A DNA stretch of 64,000 bases, from contig NZ_JAGMUK010000088.1 in NCBI RefSeq assembly GCF_019049245.1, forward strand, positions 1-64,000, written 5' to 3'. Under the pieces are notes generated by a model. That model ran no database searches. It was not told the origin of the DNA and saw nothing but the letters and a program-made list of their open reading frames with translations. The position numbers and the translations under genes are program-made. Positions 1 through 8,710 of this stretch are shown piece after piece; position 1 is the first letter of the stretch, and each line of letters begins with the position of its first letter. This stretch comes from Streptomyces sp. AC555_RSS877. GTDB lineage: Bacteria; Actinomycetota; Actinomycetes; Streptomycetales; Streptomycetaceae.

Positions 1-156
1 CAGGCCACGACCCTCGCAACCGACCAACTCAACTCTCGCGCACGCCCCTGGGTTTGGGGCCGAACCGCACCACCAACCCGCTCTCTACGACGCCGATACG
101 TGTACCTCCTTTGAGGAATCCAGCACTAAGTAGGCCTGATCAACGGCCGCTCTGTT

Positions 157-651
157 TCAAGGCATCTCGGTCCCACAATCGAACAACCCACTCCGGCTAC
201 GGCCACCGGCCTGAGCTGTTGAACTTCCGGCGTCCGGTGGGGTCGTGGCAACGGTGACCTGAGCTGTCCAAGACCCGGGTTCCCGGGGCGGATCCCAGGT
301 CACTTCGACGTCAGCTTCGTGGAAGTCGCGTGCAAGTCCCACCACCATGGCGGCCACGGCGGCCTGTGCCTCGGCTGGGTCGGTGTTGGCCGCCACGTCG
401 GCAAGGCGTCCACAGAGCATCCCGCCTTCCCTGGTGAGAACACTGTGGCGCCAGCCTTCCGGCGTCGCCAGCAGGACGATGCTTCTCGGCATGCCGAAGG
501 GAGGCCGTCTCTTCGTCACGCGCTCTCGTCGCACCACGGAGCTATCCAACCTCGTGGGGTTCCTGGAGGTCCGCGCGGGCGGAAGTTCAGGCGCCGCGGC
601 GGTGATTTGATACATGAGAACGGGTTCTGGCTCACTTCCGTGAGGACACAC
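157..651 (-). CDS. Hypothetical protein
   Basis: Unrecognised 164-residue reading frame with convincing coding character in its last two thirds (residues 54-140: a hydrophobic start MPRSIVLLATPEGW, then alternating charged and aliphatic segments). The first 50 residues are Arg/Pro-rich and may not be translated; internal Met codons at about 615 and 492 are alternative starts, and none has a clear ribosome binding site. There is no signal peptide or membrane segment and I assign no function. It shares its strand with the next hypothetical gene but an operon is not evident. Confidence 0.5.
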   Translation of the reverse strand: MCPHGSEPEPVLMYQITAAAPELPPARTSRNPTRLDSSVVRRERVTKRRPPFGMPRSIVLLATPEGWRHSVLTREGGMLCGRLADVAANTDPAEAQAAVAAMVVGLARDFHEADVEVTWDPPREPGSWTAQVTVATTPPDAGSSTAQAGGRSRSGLFDCGTEMP

Positions 652-678
652 GGTGAGTGACCGGGGCCCATGGCGCGG

Positions 679-1158
679 TCAGATTCGATTTCTTGGGTGC
701 CGAGCGTTCCAGTAGCTGACAACTGATATGCGCTGGTCCTCGAGACTCACGACATCGCCGGGGAGCGCAGGGGCGAAGATATCGACTGTCGCAGGAGCTT
801 CGTTCTGGGCGTCCGAGGGGAGCGCATAAGCCTGCCGCCCGTTAGTGAATTGCCGCAATTGCCCGGAAGGGTGGACATCGGGACGAGCCCCCTGGCAGCA
901 GAGCAAACGGCCCTCACGTTCCATTTGCCTCCGGACCTGGATGAGGCAGTCGAGGTAGTCAGTCCCTCTGATTACGGTCCGGAAGTGATCGTCAAGAAGC
1001 TCGATCAGCGCTGCGGAGGGGTCGCTGATCTGGATGATGACGTCTTGCATGCCGCCGTCCCCGTCAACAGTCCGAAGGCACACCCTCTCAGCCCATTCCG
1101 GTTGAGGATCACTGCTACTGGGTGTCTTCCTTTGGGGCCGACTGCTCATAGCAGTCAT
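679..1158 (-). CDS. Hypothetical protein
   Basis: A 159-residue protein of unknown function. I start it at the ATG at 1158 (MTAMSSRPQRK) because upstream sequence in the same frame is Arg/Pro-rich and belongs to insertion-sequence debris. The body has mixed charged and hydrophobic composition typical of a soluble globular protein (for example AALIELLDDHFRTVIRG near the middle), with two adjacent Cys (LLCCQG) and no signal peptide or transmembrane segment. Its 5' side faces the ISL3 remnant at 1194-1406, so regulation may have been altered by that insertion. Confidence 0.5.
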   Translation of the reverse strand: MTAMSSRPQRKTPSSSDPQPEWAERVCLRTVDGDGGMQDVIIQISDPSAALIELLDDHFRTVIRGTDYLDCLIQVRRQMEREGRLLCCQGARPDVHPSGQLRQFTNGRQAYALPSDAQNEAPATVDIFAPALPGDVVSLEDQRISVVSYWNARHPRNRI

Positions 1159-1193
1159 GATCACTGCCGATCGTGATTCTGGGCAAGGTCTCA

Positions 1194-1406
1194 TCACGCC
1201 AGCACGCGTTTGCGGAGAAAAGCGAAGCCGGCGCGGCCGAACATCTGACGTTTGAGCATCTTGATCCGGTTTACGTGTCCTTCGACGACGCCGGAGCCCA
1301 AGGGCAGGGTGAGGCCGGCGAAGGCGCTGACAATGCCGTAGCTGCCCTGGTAGCCGAGCAGGATGATCTCCTCCCAGAGCTGGTTGTAGTACACCGGCCG
1401 CACCAC
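1194..1406 (-). pseudogene. ISL3-family transposase remnant (internally deleted)
   Basis: The carboxyl end carries the typical ISL3 terminal block (GVVEGHVNRIKMLKRQMFGR, then FAFLRKRVL), which follows the last catalytic Glu (VEG) of the DDE domain. Immediately upstream sits a piece resembling the mid-protein segment of the same family (YNQLWEEIILLGYQGSYGIV). In intact family members these two blocks are separated by a long catalytic region, so this copy has suffered a large internal deletion and is inactive. Confidence 0.75.
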
Positions 1407-2252
1407 CACGCTGCCGCAGGCGACCGGGCGCGCCGTCGCCGGAATGCTGGCCCCTGCCGCGGATGAGCATCCGTGGACGGGCTGGACGTTCTCCGCCGGG
1501 TGGGGCACCAAGGGACACCTTGACCGTCACCCTGGTGCGCCCCGAGTTGGTGGTGGAAGTCGGCGTCGACGTCGCACGGGACAGCACCGGGCGAATGGCG
1601 CCATCCCGTCCGCTGGTACCGGGCCCGCCCGGATCTCTCCCCCGGCGACCTTGCCCACTTCGGCAACTCTGCGCAGTACGGGGCCAGTTTCCGTGGATGC
1701 GGCCGGAGAGTCTCCTGTGCGGCGACCGTCCGATACCGCGGTAGGCCGTGGAGCAGACGCGGGCCGAGGCCGGCGAGGACCCGGCCGCTCGCTCAAGGGC
1801 CGACGGGCTGGGCGCTCACGCCAGTCGCCATGCAGAACTTCCAGGCACCACGCAGTGTGGTGCTCAGTTTCCGCTGGGTCGCCCGGCTGTCGAGGCGCAC
1901 GTCGAGGGCGCCTGGCAGTGTGCTGTGTGCCCGCAACCCCTCGGGCACCCGGGAGGCGTCGAGACCGTCACGCTCAGCGATGAGGGTGCCGAGCTCGTGA
2001 CGGCGTCGGGCCCTGCGAGTTGGTGGATCCCGGACGCGTCGCACTCGGCCAGTTCCAGAAGAGCGGCGGCTAGGAGCGTGTCCCAGTAATCAACGCCGGG
2101 CCTGTCACTGTCATTGGGTGATCGCTCCACTCGTCCGGAACGCGATGTCGTATCTCCGCCAGCGTCCGCGTCTCACTCACGAGAGAGTCAGCGACGGTTC
2201 GTGTTCCTGATCGCGGACCTGTCCGTCTGGCACTCCGCGAAAGGCACAGCGC
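1407..2252. other. No supportable gene; degenerate sequence
   Basis: No frame here gives a recognisable or convincing protein. On the minus strand, short stretches in two frames (about 1793-2044 and 2050-2130) look faintly protein-like (TLIAERDGLDASRVPEGLRA in one frame, DYWDTLLAAALLELAE in another) and could be one decayed gene with a frameshift, but I recognise no family. Confidence 0.4.
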
Positions 2253-2891
2253 ATGCACGTCGTCCCCGGGCTCAAGGTCCTGTACTTCGGAACTCCGGTG
2301 GTGCTGGTCAGCTCACTCAACGAGGACGGCACGGCGAACCTCGCGCCGATGTCCTCGGCGTGGTGGCTGGACCAGTCCTGCATGCTCGGTCTCGGCAACA
2401 ACGCCCAAACCACCGCGAACCTGCTGCGTGAGGGCGAGTGCGTGCTCAACCTGCCCTCGTCAGCGATGGTCGATGCAGTCGACCGGATCGCGCTCACCAC
2501 CGGAAAGTTGGCCATGCCGGACTACAAGGCAAAGCAGGGCTACCGGCACGAGCCGGACAAGTTCTCGGTCGCACGGCTGACCGAGCAGGCATCGGATCTG
2601 GTCCGGGCCCCCAGGGTTGTGGAATGTCCGGTCCAGCTGGAATGCCGGGTCGTCTCGGCCCATCCCTTCGGCGGTCCCGAACCGCATGCTACTGCCTTCG
2701 AGGTCGAGGTCCTTCGCGCTCATGTCGAGGAAGACCTGGTCATCCCGGGGACGCACTATGTGGACCCGCTCGGCTGGGATCCGCTGATCATGAAGTTCTG
2801 CGAGTTCTTCGGCGGGGGAGGCAACGTTCACCCGTCGAGACTCGCCGAGGGCTGGAACATGCCGCACCAGCTCCAGTCGACGACCGTCTGA
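2253..2891 (+). CDS. Flavin reductase-like (FMN-binding split barrel) protein
   Basis: A 212-residue protein resembling flavin reductase-like / FMN-binding split-barrel proteins. Characteristic features are the N-terminal strand run ending VVLVSSLNEDGTANLAPMSS, the following SAWWLDQSCMLGLGNNAQTTANL and the ECVLNLPSS segment that shapes the flavin site in this family. Members bind FMN and either supply reduced flavin to partner oxygenases or reduce small substrates; which applies here cannot be told. The ATG at 2253 is preceded by AAGG. It stands alone: pseudogene debris upstream, an IS1182 element 60 bp downstream. Confidence 0.85.
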   Translation: MHVVPGLKVLYFGTPVVLVSSLNEDGTANLAPMSSAWWLDQSCMLGLGNNAQTTANLLREGECVLNLPSSAMVDAVDRIALTTGKLAMPDYKAKQGYRHEPDKFSVARLTEQASDLVRAPRVVECPVQLECRVVSAHPFGGPEPHATAFEVEVLRAHVEEDLVIPGTHYVDPLGWDPLIMKFCEFFGGGGNVHPSRLAEGWNMPHQLQSTTV

Positions 2892-2915
2892 GCAGGCAAC
2901 CGGCGGCCCTCGCCT

Positions 2916-2954
2916 GCATCCCGTGACCATTCATACGAGATGATCACGGGATGC
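2916..2954 (+). repeat. Inverted repeat straddling the IS1182 transposase start
   Basis: Perfect 11-bp inverted repeat: GCATCCCGTGA at 2916-2926 and TCACGGGATGC at 2944-2954, separated by 17 nt. The right arm contains the transposase start ATG (2951-2953). In a read-through transcript the arms would pair and hide the start codon. Some transposons (IS10, IS50) use such hairpins to block expression from outside promoters; whether this one does is inference. It could also be part of the element's end. Confidence 0.6.
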
Positions 2955-4449
2955 GTGATGGGGAGGGCCTGTTCGAGGTCGAGCCGATCGAGAAGAGTCG
3001 GCCGCAGACGCGTACGGCGGCAGCGGACAAGCGGTTCAGGGCGTTCGACCCGCATCAGGCCCTGCTGCTGCCGCCGTCTCTGGACGACTGGTTGCCCGAG
3101 GGACACCTGGCCCGGTTCGTCGCGGACCTGGTCGACGAGGTACTCGACCTGGGACCGGTCCTGGCCGACTACACCGAGAAGCGGGGCTACCCGCTCTACG
3201 ACCCCAGACTGATGGTACGTCTGCTGATCTACGGCTACACCACCGGCGTCCGCTCCTCCCGGGCGATCCAGCGCAAGTGCGCCGACGACGTCGCGTTCCG
3301 GTTCCTGGCCGCCGACCAGGCACCGGACTTCCGCTCGATCGCCCGGTTCCGCCGCCGCCACCTGGAAGCTCTCGCAGACCTGTTCACCCAGTCCCTGCAC
3401 CTCGCGCAGAAGCTGGGCATGGTCAAGATGGGCCGCGTAGCCCTGGACGGCACCAAACTCGAAGCGAACGCCTCCAAGCACAAGGCGATGAGCTACGGCC
3501 GCCTCATCGACAAGGAAGAGCACATCGAGGCCGAGATCGCCGCGCTGGAGGCGAAGGCCGCCGCCCTGCTCGCCGACGCCGAGGCCACCGACGAGGCCGA
3601 GGACGCCACGTTCGGCGTCGATGGCAAGGACACCGACCTGCCCGCCGAACTCGACCGCCGCGAGAAACGCCTCGCCAGGTTGCAGGCCGCCCGCGCCCAG
3701 ATCGAGGCCGAAGCCGCCGACAAGGCCCGCCGCCACGCCGGGGACAAGGAGCGACGCCGCCGAACACGTGCGGGCAGCAGCGACGAGCAGGCCGTCACCG
3801 CCGCCGGCGAGGCCGCCGCCGCCAAGGCCCGGCCAAAGCCCAAGGCCCAGGCCAACTTCACCGACCCCGACTCGCGGATCATGAAGAACAGCGACGGCGC
3901 CTACATCCAGGCCTACAACGCTCAGGCCGTCGTGGACGAGGCCCACCAGGTCATCACTGCCGCCGACGTGACGACCAATGCCTCCGACGCGCTGAACTAC
4001 ACCACGATGCTCGACCAGTCCGCCGCCAACACCGCAACCCATCCCAAGCAGGCCCTCGTCGACGCCGGTACTGCTCCGAGACGAACCTTGAGGCCGCGCG
4101 AGATCGCCAACTCGCCTGCAGCACCGACACGTTAATGGCTACCGGCCGACTCGGACACGACGAACAGGTCCCGCCCACACCACGCGGACGTATCCCCAAG
4201 GACGCGACCCTGAAGGAGCGCATGGCCCGCAAGCTGCGGACCAAGCCCGGCAAGGCCGCCTACGCCCGCCGGAAAGCCATCGTCGAACCCGTCTTCGGAC
4301 AGATCATGACCTGCCAGAACGGCCGCCAACTCCTCCTGCGCGGTGAGGAAGGCGCCCGAGGAGAGTGGCACCTGCTCGCCGCCTGCCACAACCTCCGCAA
4401 GATCTTCCGTCACGCCGGGACAGCAGGGATCGCCGCCCTGGCCGACTGA
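2951..4449 (+). pseudogene. IS1182-family transposase, frameshifted
   Basis: IS1182-type DDE transposase split over two frames. The first frame (2951 to about 4070) carries the N-terminal domain (FDPHQALLLPPSLDDWLPEG, ARFVADLVDEV), the catalytic beginning (VALDGTKLEANASKHKAMSY) and a long Ala/Glu/Arg coiled region. The second frame (about 4072-4449) carries the C-terminus (AIVEPVFGQIMTCQNGRQLL, HLLAACHNLRKI). The frames meet at GCCGGTACTGC, where an intact copy would be expected to read GCCGG-C-TACTGC, so a single-base deletion explains the break. No slippery heptamer is visible, which argues against programmed frameshifting. Confidence 0.85.
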
Positions 4450-4605
4450 CCAGCCGGGCCTCCCCGGCCACGTCGCGAGCCCTGCCGACCGAACACCCAG
4501 CGGGCAGACCCCACCGGAGCCCCAACAGGCCCCGACAGGGCCGCCGCGACCGATCCGCCGGCCACAGGAAGCCGAGCCGCCTGCTCGTTACTGACCCACG
4601 CTCCT

Positions 4606-5202
4606 AGGTCGGCGACGTGCACGGGGCAGCGGACGTCGTCGGTGAACAGGACGCCATCGCAGGTGTCGGCGACGAGTTCGTGCACGGCGCGCTCATGCAC
4701 GGAGCGCCCGCCGCCGACGATCAGTGACCTGCGGGCGACAACGGCCTCCGGATACACCGCGAGGATCCCGGTCTCCGCCGCCGCCTTGACTGCTCCGTAG
4801 GGGGTGATGGGATCGGGGAGGCAGGTCTCGTCATAGGTGACTCGGGCGCCGGAGAACACCGCATCGCTGGACACCTGGACCAGGCGGCTTCCGTACTTCG
4901 CCGCCGCCATCGCGAGCCGGACGGGGCCCAGAACTGTGACCGCCCAGTCGTCCTTGACGCTCGATGTGTGGATGACGAGACGAGGGCGCACCTCGGCCAT
5001 GACGGCGTCCACGCACCCCGCATCCCGCACCCCGCATCCCGCATCCCGCATCCCGCAAGTCGACGGGCTACCAAACGGTTTGGGAGGTGTCGTGGGGCTC
5101 GGTCGCGTAGTACGTCGCGGCCGTGGTGTGCCCGGCTGCTCTCGCCTGCCGGGTCAGCTTGACGCCCAGGAAGCCGCTGCCGCCGATGCTCAACGTTGTC
5201 AT
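4606..5202 (-). pseudogene. RmlD-like sugar-nucleotide reductase, disrupted
   Basis: Remnant of an NAD(P)-dependent dTDP-4-dehydrorhamnose reductase-like (RmlD/extended SDR) protein. The start at 5202 gives MTTLSIGGSGFLGVKLTRQA, a Rossmann glycine motif. The frame then hits an in-frame TAG at 5070-5068 and enters a 7-bp tandem repeat (5015-5056). The continuation in another frame supplies VMAEVRPRLVIHTSS, VQVSSDAVFSG and PYGAVKAAAE (the Y-x3-K catalytic region). The 3' end is lost around 4590-4606 beside the IS1182 copy. Three separate lesions (nonsense codon, frameshift, truncation) mark it as dead. Confidence 0.8.
5015..5056. repeat. Heptanucleotide tandem repeat (six units)
   Basis: Six head-to-tail 7-bp units, ACCCCGC or ATCCCGC (order A-C, A-T, A-C, then three A-T). 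They lie inside the former RmlD-like coding region. The two halves of that gene differ in frame by one base, which is what one or four extra 7-bp units would cause, so slippage here plausibly produced the frameshift. Confidence 0.85.
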
Positions 5203-5218
5203 GGTGCGACACGGTAGA

Positions 5219-5250
5219 CCGTGCCTCCGCTAGCACCAGCGGAGGCACGG
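5219..5250. terminator. Hairpin, 13-bp perfect stem
   Basis: CCGTGCCTCCGCT at 5219-5231 pairs perfectly with 5238-5250 around a 6-nt loop. It lies just upstream of the RmlD-like pseudogene start (5202) and beyond the larger hairpin that ends the peptidoglycan-binding gene. With no U-tract it is at best a factor-independent terminator of the GC-rich actinomycete kind. Confidence 0.55.
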
Positions 5251-5270
5251 TCGTCGTTATCTGCCTGAAG

Positions 5271-5325
5271 ACACACGCCACGGCCCGTCCACTTCCGCAG
5301 GAAGTGGACGGGCCGTGGCGTGTGT
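5271..5325. terminator. Strong hairpin terminator, 26-bp perfect stem
   Basis: A perfect 26-bp stem (5271-5296 with 5300-5325) closed by a 3-nt loop GCA. It sits 18 bp beyond the stop codon of the peptidoglycan-binding protein (5343, minus strand). The symmetry means it could also stop transcription from the other side. Confidence 0.85.
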
Positions 5326-5342
5326 GCGGGCGTCGGATCGAC

Positions 5343-5807
5343 TCAGCACTCCTGCCAGATTCCGTCGGCGAATGTCGCGAACGCGTCCTTGGTCTTCGGT
5401 CCGGCGATCCCGGTGATGTCAAGGTCGATCCCGTTGCGGCCGTCCAGGAAGCGCTGCAGCGCCCTGATCGTGTTGGGTCCGACGACTCCGTCGACGGCGA
5501 GTGCGACATCGCCGTTATGGCCGTAATAGTTGAAAAACCTCTGGGCGGCCTTCCAGCTGTCGGTACCCAGCTGCCCGTCGATCGTGCCGGGGTTGAAATT
5601 CCAATAGCGCAGGTAGCACTGCCAGTTCTTCGCCTGCCGGGTGTTCAGCCCCAGGTTGTTCACCGCGAGCGTGCCGACCTCACCGGCCACCGCCTGCTGC
5701 TGGGCCGACGCGGGGGCCGCCATGGCCGTGCCCGCGGTGGCCAGGCCGCCGGCTGCGATCCCGACCGCGGTGGTGGCACTGACGAGTGCCTTCGTGAGAG
5801 CTCGCAT
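5343..5807 (-). CDS. Secreted peptidoglycan-binding domain protein
   Basis: A 154-residue exported protein. Residues 1-31 form a Sec signal peptide (MRALTKALVSATTAVG, hydrophobic core, likely cleavage after AMA near residue 30). The mature part contains one peptidoglycan-binding-domain-1-like unit (TIDGQLGTDSWKAAQRFF, then VDGVVGPNTIRALQRFLDGR) with a second, weaker repeat at the end (DITGIAGPKTKDAFATF). Such small proteins bind the cell wall but have no catalytic domain. I choose the ATG at 5807 because GGAGGG lies just upstream and the signal peptide starts there; upstream sequence in the same frame is not protein-like. Its transcript ends at the hairpin 5271-5325. Confidence 0.85.
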   Translation of the reverse strand: MRALTKALVSATTAVGIAAGGLATAGTAMAAPASAQQQAVAGEVGTLAVNNLGLNTRQAKNWQCYLRYWNFNPGTIDGQLGTDSWKAAQRFFNYYGHNGDVALAVDGVVGPNTIRALQRFLDGRNGIDLDITGIAGPKTKDAFATFADGIWQEC

Positions 5808-6204
5808 GCTGTTTTTCCCTCCGTTGACGTGCGATGAACCGAACCGACCGCACCGGCCGGCTCCGCAACGAGACTGCGGCTTCGGCGCGATGTCCGGCCA
5901 CAGTTGACGCAGAAGTGGCCTCATCCCGGGACGTCCCAGACGCTGACCTGCTGAAACGTTGCCTGCCGAGTCCCTACGGCGGGACGACCGCGAGCGGGCG
6001 GACGGCTGATTCTGCAGGAGGCCGGGACCCCCGTTCGCCGTGACGGCCGATGCAGAATGAGGCCGGGACATGGGGGTCCGGGCGGAACCTGCAGCCTGCG
6101 CGAAATGGCCCACATGTGACTCCGTCTTCTCTGGCCTCGCCCATTGACCTTTTCCGTAGGAGCATCGTGGGCTTCGGACTTCGTCATCCCTGCAGGGAAC
6201 TTTG
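5808..6204. other. Intergenic region without a gene
   Basis: Carries the upstream region of the peptidoglycan-binding gene (ribosome binding site next to 5807). I see no further coding sequence or clear repeat. Confidence 0.5.
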
Positions 6205-6977
6205 TCAGTAGTGCACCGCCTCAAGGTGACGCCGCATCAGGCGAGAGCGGTCCCTGCGGGTGCCCGCCGAAGCCGTGGTACAGCGAGATTGAATCCCGCC
6301 CCACTGATGTCGGGAACCGTCCGTGTCGAGGGGGACTTGTGGGGCAAGGGAGAAGTACATCTTTCGCAGCCGCTCGAGCAGGGGGACGGCGGCGTCGCGG
6401 TCCTGCACGCTCGCAGCGGTCACAGCCACGGCCAGGACCAGGCCGAGGCAGTCCACCACCAGGTGCCGCTTGCGGCCGCCCACCTTCTTCCCGCCGTCCT
6501 AGCCGGAGGTGGCGCGGGATGTTCGCCGCTGCCCGCACCGACTGCGAGTCCACGATGGCAGCCGTCGGATCCACCGCGCGGCCTTCCTTCTGACGGACCT
6601 TGTCGCGCAGCCGGTCGTGGAGCTCAGCGAGCAGACCCGTGACCTGCCAGCGGCGGGCGAACGCGTGCACCGCTGGTACGGCGGGAAGTCACAGGGCAGG
6701 TTGACTTCCACTTGACGCCGTTGTCGACGACATAGCGGACTGCGTCCAGCATCACGCGGTGGCAATTGCCCTCCGGCCGCCCGCCCCGTCCCTGAAGCCA
6801 CGCGGGGACTGGCAGCAGCGGCCGGAGGACCGGCCACTCCGCCTCCGTCAGGTCGGAGCCGTAACACCGCACGCGGACGGGCCCGTCCGCCGCGTTGCCG
6901 AACCTGTGCGCGAGACAGTCATACGCAGGAGACGGCCCGTTGGACTCCACGGACGCAGGCGCGACAGACTGCGACAA
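6205..6977 (-). pseudogene. IS5-family transposase, frameshifted and truncated
   Basis: Pieces of one IS5-type transposase in three frames. First: RCYGSDLTEAEWPVLRPLLP and LDAVRYVVDNGVKWK (N-terminal region). Second: FARRWQVTGLLAELHDRLRD and DPTAAIVDSQSVRAAANIP, containing the first catalytic Asp (IVDSQ). Third: GGRKRHLVVDCLGLVLAVAV and QDRDAAVPLLERLRKMY. The C-terminal third with the remaining catalytic residues is missing beyond about 6330. At least two frameshifts plus truncation make it inactive. Confidence 0.85.
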
Positions 6978-7059
6978 CAGGGCCTCCTGGTACTGCTCGG
7001 TTGGGATCGCAACCCCGAGCTACCAAGAGGCCCTGCCGCTATGCCCCGACCACCGAGAG

Positions 7060-7429
7060 ATCACCCGAACAGGAACCCTGTTCGACTGATCAAGCCTGCC
7101 GAACGGTAAGCGGATGGCGTCTAAGGCGTGCTTGTCCTCCATGGACCAGCTTGAGATGAGGGCGGCCTGCGCCTGGAGGTCCTTCTCCGAGCCCTCCGCC
7201 GACTGCACTAGTTGATCTTTCGACGTCTCTAATTGGTAGTAGCCCGTCCAAGCGTGGCGAACAGCGCGCCGGCAACAGCGAAGGCAGCGATCACCGATGC
7301 GCGTGTCGCCCAGTCACGCCCCCTGGGGGCTGGAGTGGCAGATCGAACGGGCCCCACGGGCGGCTGCTGTGTCGTATCGCCTGGCTGCGCCGGAATGGCG
7401 GTTTGTCCCGACCCTTGACCTTGTCGCAA
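7060..7429 (-). pseudogene. Small membrane-anchored coiled-coil protein, frameshifted
   Basis: The frame from 7429 gives a Pro-rich N-terminus and one transmembrane segment (ASVIAAFAVAGALFATLG), then stops just after GRATTN near 7229. In a neighbouring frame the sequence continues without interruption as YQLETSKDQLVQSAEGSEKD, then LQAQAALISSWSMEDK, a typical helical stretch after a membrane anchor. I infer one original protein (membrane anchor plus cytoplasmic helix) broken by a frameshift near 7235-7245. Similar membrane-anchor/helix proteins are common and uncharacterised in Streptomyces. Confidence 0.5.
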
Positions 7430-7503
7430 TCGGGTTCTCCGTCAGTTGAGTTGTTCTCGACGAGGCGGGATCTTCCGAGAAACGTCAGCAGCCGATGGGC
7501 CCT

Positions 7504-7863
7504 TCACGGCATCTCCAACCCACACGGCATCCTCTGCCCGTCGGCGCGGCGGCCTGCGTACAGGGTGGCACCGGCCATGCCGTTGGCCATGTATGTGACG
7601 GCGAACCGGACTTCGGGGATGGCGTGGTACAGCTGCCAGGCCCGGGTCTGCCATCCGCTGTCGGTGGTGCCCTTGACGGATCGGACCTTCCGGTTGACGT
7701 ACCGGGAGGCCGAGGCGGTCAGGTGTGGGAGTACCACCGGCGCGTGCTGATCGAGGCCCCGGCCGTGCTGCTGGACGGTCATGTCGAGCGGTCGCACGGG
7801 GCTTTCAACGTCGTCGTGCACCGGACGGAAGTCGTATCGGTGCCGGCAGCCGCCAGTCGGCAC
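7504..7863 (-). CDS. Phage-portal-like N-terminal fragment (119 aa)
   Basis: The block RYVNRKVRSVKGTTDSGWQT followed by RAWQLYHAIPEVRFAVTYMA and NGMAGATLYAGRR resembles the N-terminal part of actinophage portal-like proteins, where an amphipathic helix with a Trp and 'E-x-R-F/Y-x-V-x-W/Y' precedes the clip region. Portals are normally above 400 residues, so this is a fragment, probably a prophage relic. No other phage gene is visible around it. The N-terminal 60 residues are not convincing and may be a frame accident. Confidence 0.4.
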   Translation of the reverse strand: MPTGGCRHRYDFRPVHDDVESPVRPLDMTVQQHGRGLDQHAPVVLPHLTASASRYVNRKVRSVKGTTDSGWQTRAWQLYHAIPEVRFAVTYMANGMAGATLYAGRRADGQRMPCGLEMP

Positions 7864-7949
7864 CGCAGGCGATGACCGTCATCAGCGGGCCTGGGTACGC
7901 CGCCTCGCCCTGCGGCCGAGGCGCTCCGTCCTGCGGCCGACGCCGTCAG

Positions 7950-8561
7950 ACAACACGCGCATCAACACGGCCGGACCTGTCCAGGGCACCCCGCCTATCG
8001 ACGCCTACGCCAACCACACCGTCGAACTGCAGGTCCGAGTGTTGGACGCCCTTGGGATCTTCACCGCTGAGCGGCTCTACCGCATCCACGAGCGCTTCGT
8101 ACCCGACGAGGCCGACAATCACCGCCCTGGCCCACGACACTGTGCTGCCCAACCCTCGCGCCCGATCCCTCGCCTCTGCCTTCAGGTACTTCTGGTTGGG
8201 GGAGTTGGACGCGGCAGCGTGCGTCGCCCTGCCCCAGGTCGAGCAGATCCTCAGACAGCTCCTGCGCCCTCGAGTCCCGATCGTGTCCGTGGCCAAGGGC
8301 CAGACACCCGACACCGTCGACCAACTGGGCGGACTCATCCGCAGCATGCCGGCCGCCGGGTATCCCACGGATTGGAGCCGGGCCCTGGAGCTTCTCCTCG
8401 TCGACCCCGACCGCGTCCTGAACCTGCGCAACGACATCTGCCACGTCTTGATCGGCACACGACCCAGGCACCGCGTCGCGCTCATCCTCCAGGCCGGGCT
8501 GTACCTGCTCAGCTACGCCCACGGACATCGAACGCTCGCACCCCTCACCCAGCCCCCCTAA
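7950..8561 (+). pseudogene. DUF4209-like protein, frameshifted C-terminal part
   Basis: Two overlapping frames read as one protein. The first (about 7950-8112) gives PIDAYANHTVELQVRVLDAL and GIFTAERLYRIHERFVPDEA. The second (about 8115-8561) gives LPNPRARSLASAFRYFWLGE, LPQVEQILRQLLRPR and LNLRNDICHVLIG. The 'nPRA-slasAFryFWlGe' helix and the R-N-x-x-C/S-H-G/V motif match the C-terminal region of DUF4209 proteins of unknown function. A +1 shift near 8113 separates the halves and no proper start is visible, so I call it a pseudogene. Confidence 0.6.
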
Positions 8562-8607
8562 GTTCCAGCACGGCTGAACCTCTCGTGACAGCCTCCCCCA
8601 GATGGGA

Positions 8608-8662
8608 CGACGCCCCCGAGACCCCGCCGCCGGGACACGGCGGCGAGGGGCGGGGGGGCGTC
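8608..8662 (-). terminator. Imperfect GC-rich hairpin after the GH30 gene
   Basis: Left arm ACGCCCCCGAGACCCCGCCG and a matching GC-rich right arm ending GGGGGGGCGT at about 8662 form a long imperfect stem around GGGACA. It lies about 50 bp past the stop of the GH30 gene and before the convergent DUF4209-like relic, a normal position for a bidirectional terminator. Confidence 0.6.
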
Positions 8663-8710
8663 TTAGGTGAGGGGTGGAGAGTGGCCGGTGGGTGCCGGTG
8701 GGCGGGCGTG

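Noticed and set aside
2828..4042. Long minus-strand frame opposite the IS1182 transposase
   Set aside because: Gly/Val-rich mirror of the transposase frame; no domain resemblance.
4070..4080. Programmed frameshift in the IS1182 transposase
   Set aside because: No slippery heptamer or downstream structure is evident, and a one-base deletion at GCCGGTACTGC explains the break.
5015..5056. CRISPR-like repeat
   Set aside because: Units are only 7 bp and directly adjacent, with no spacers.
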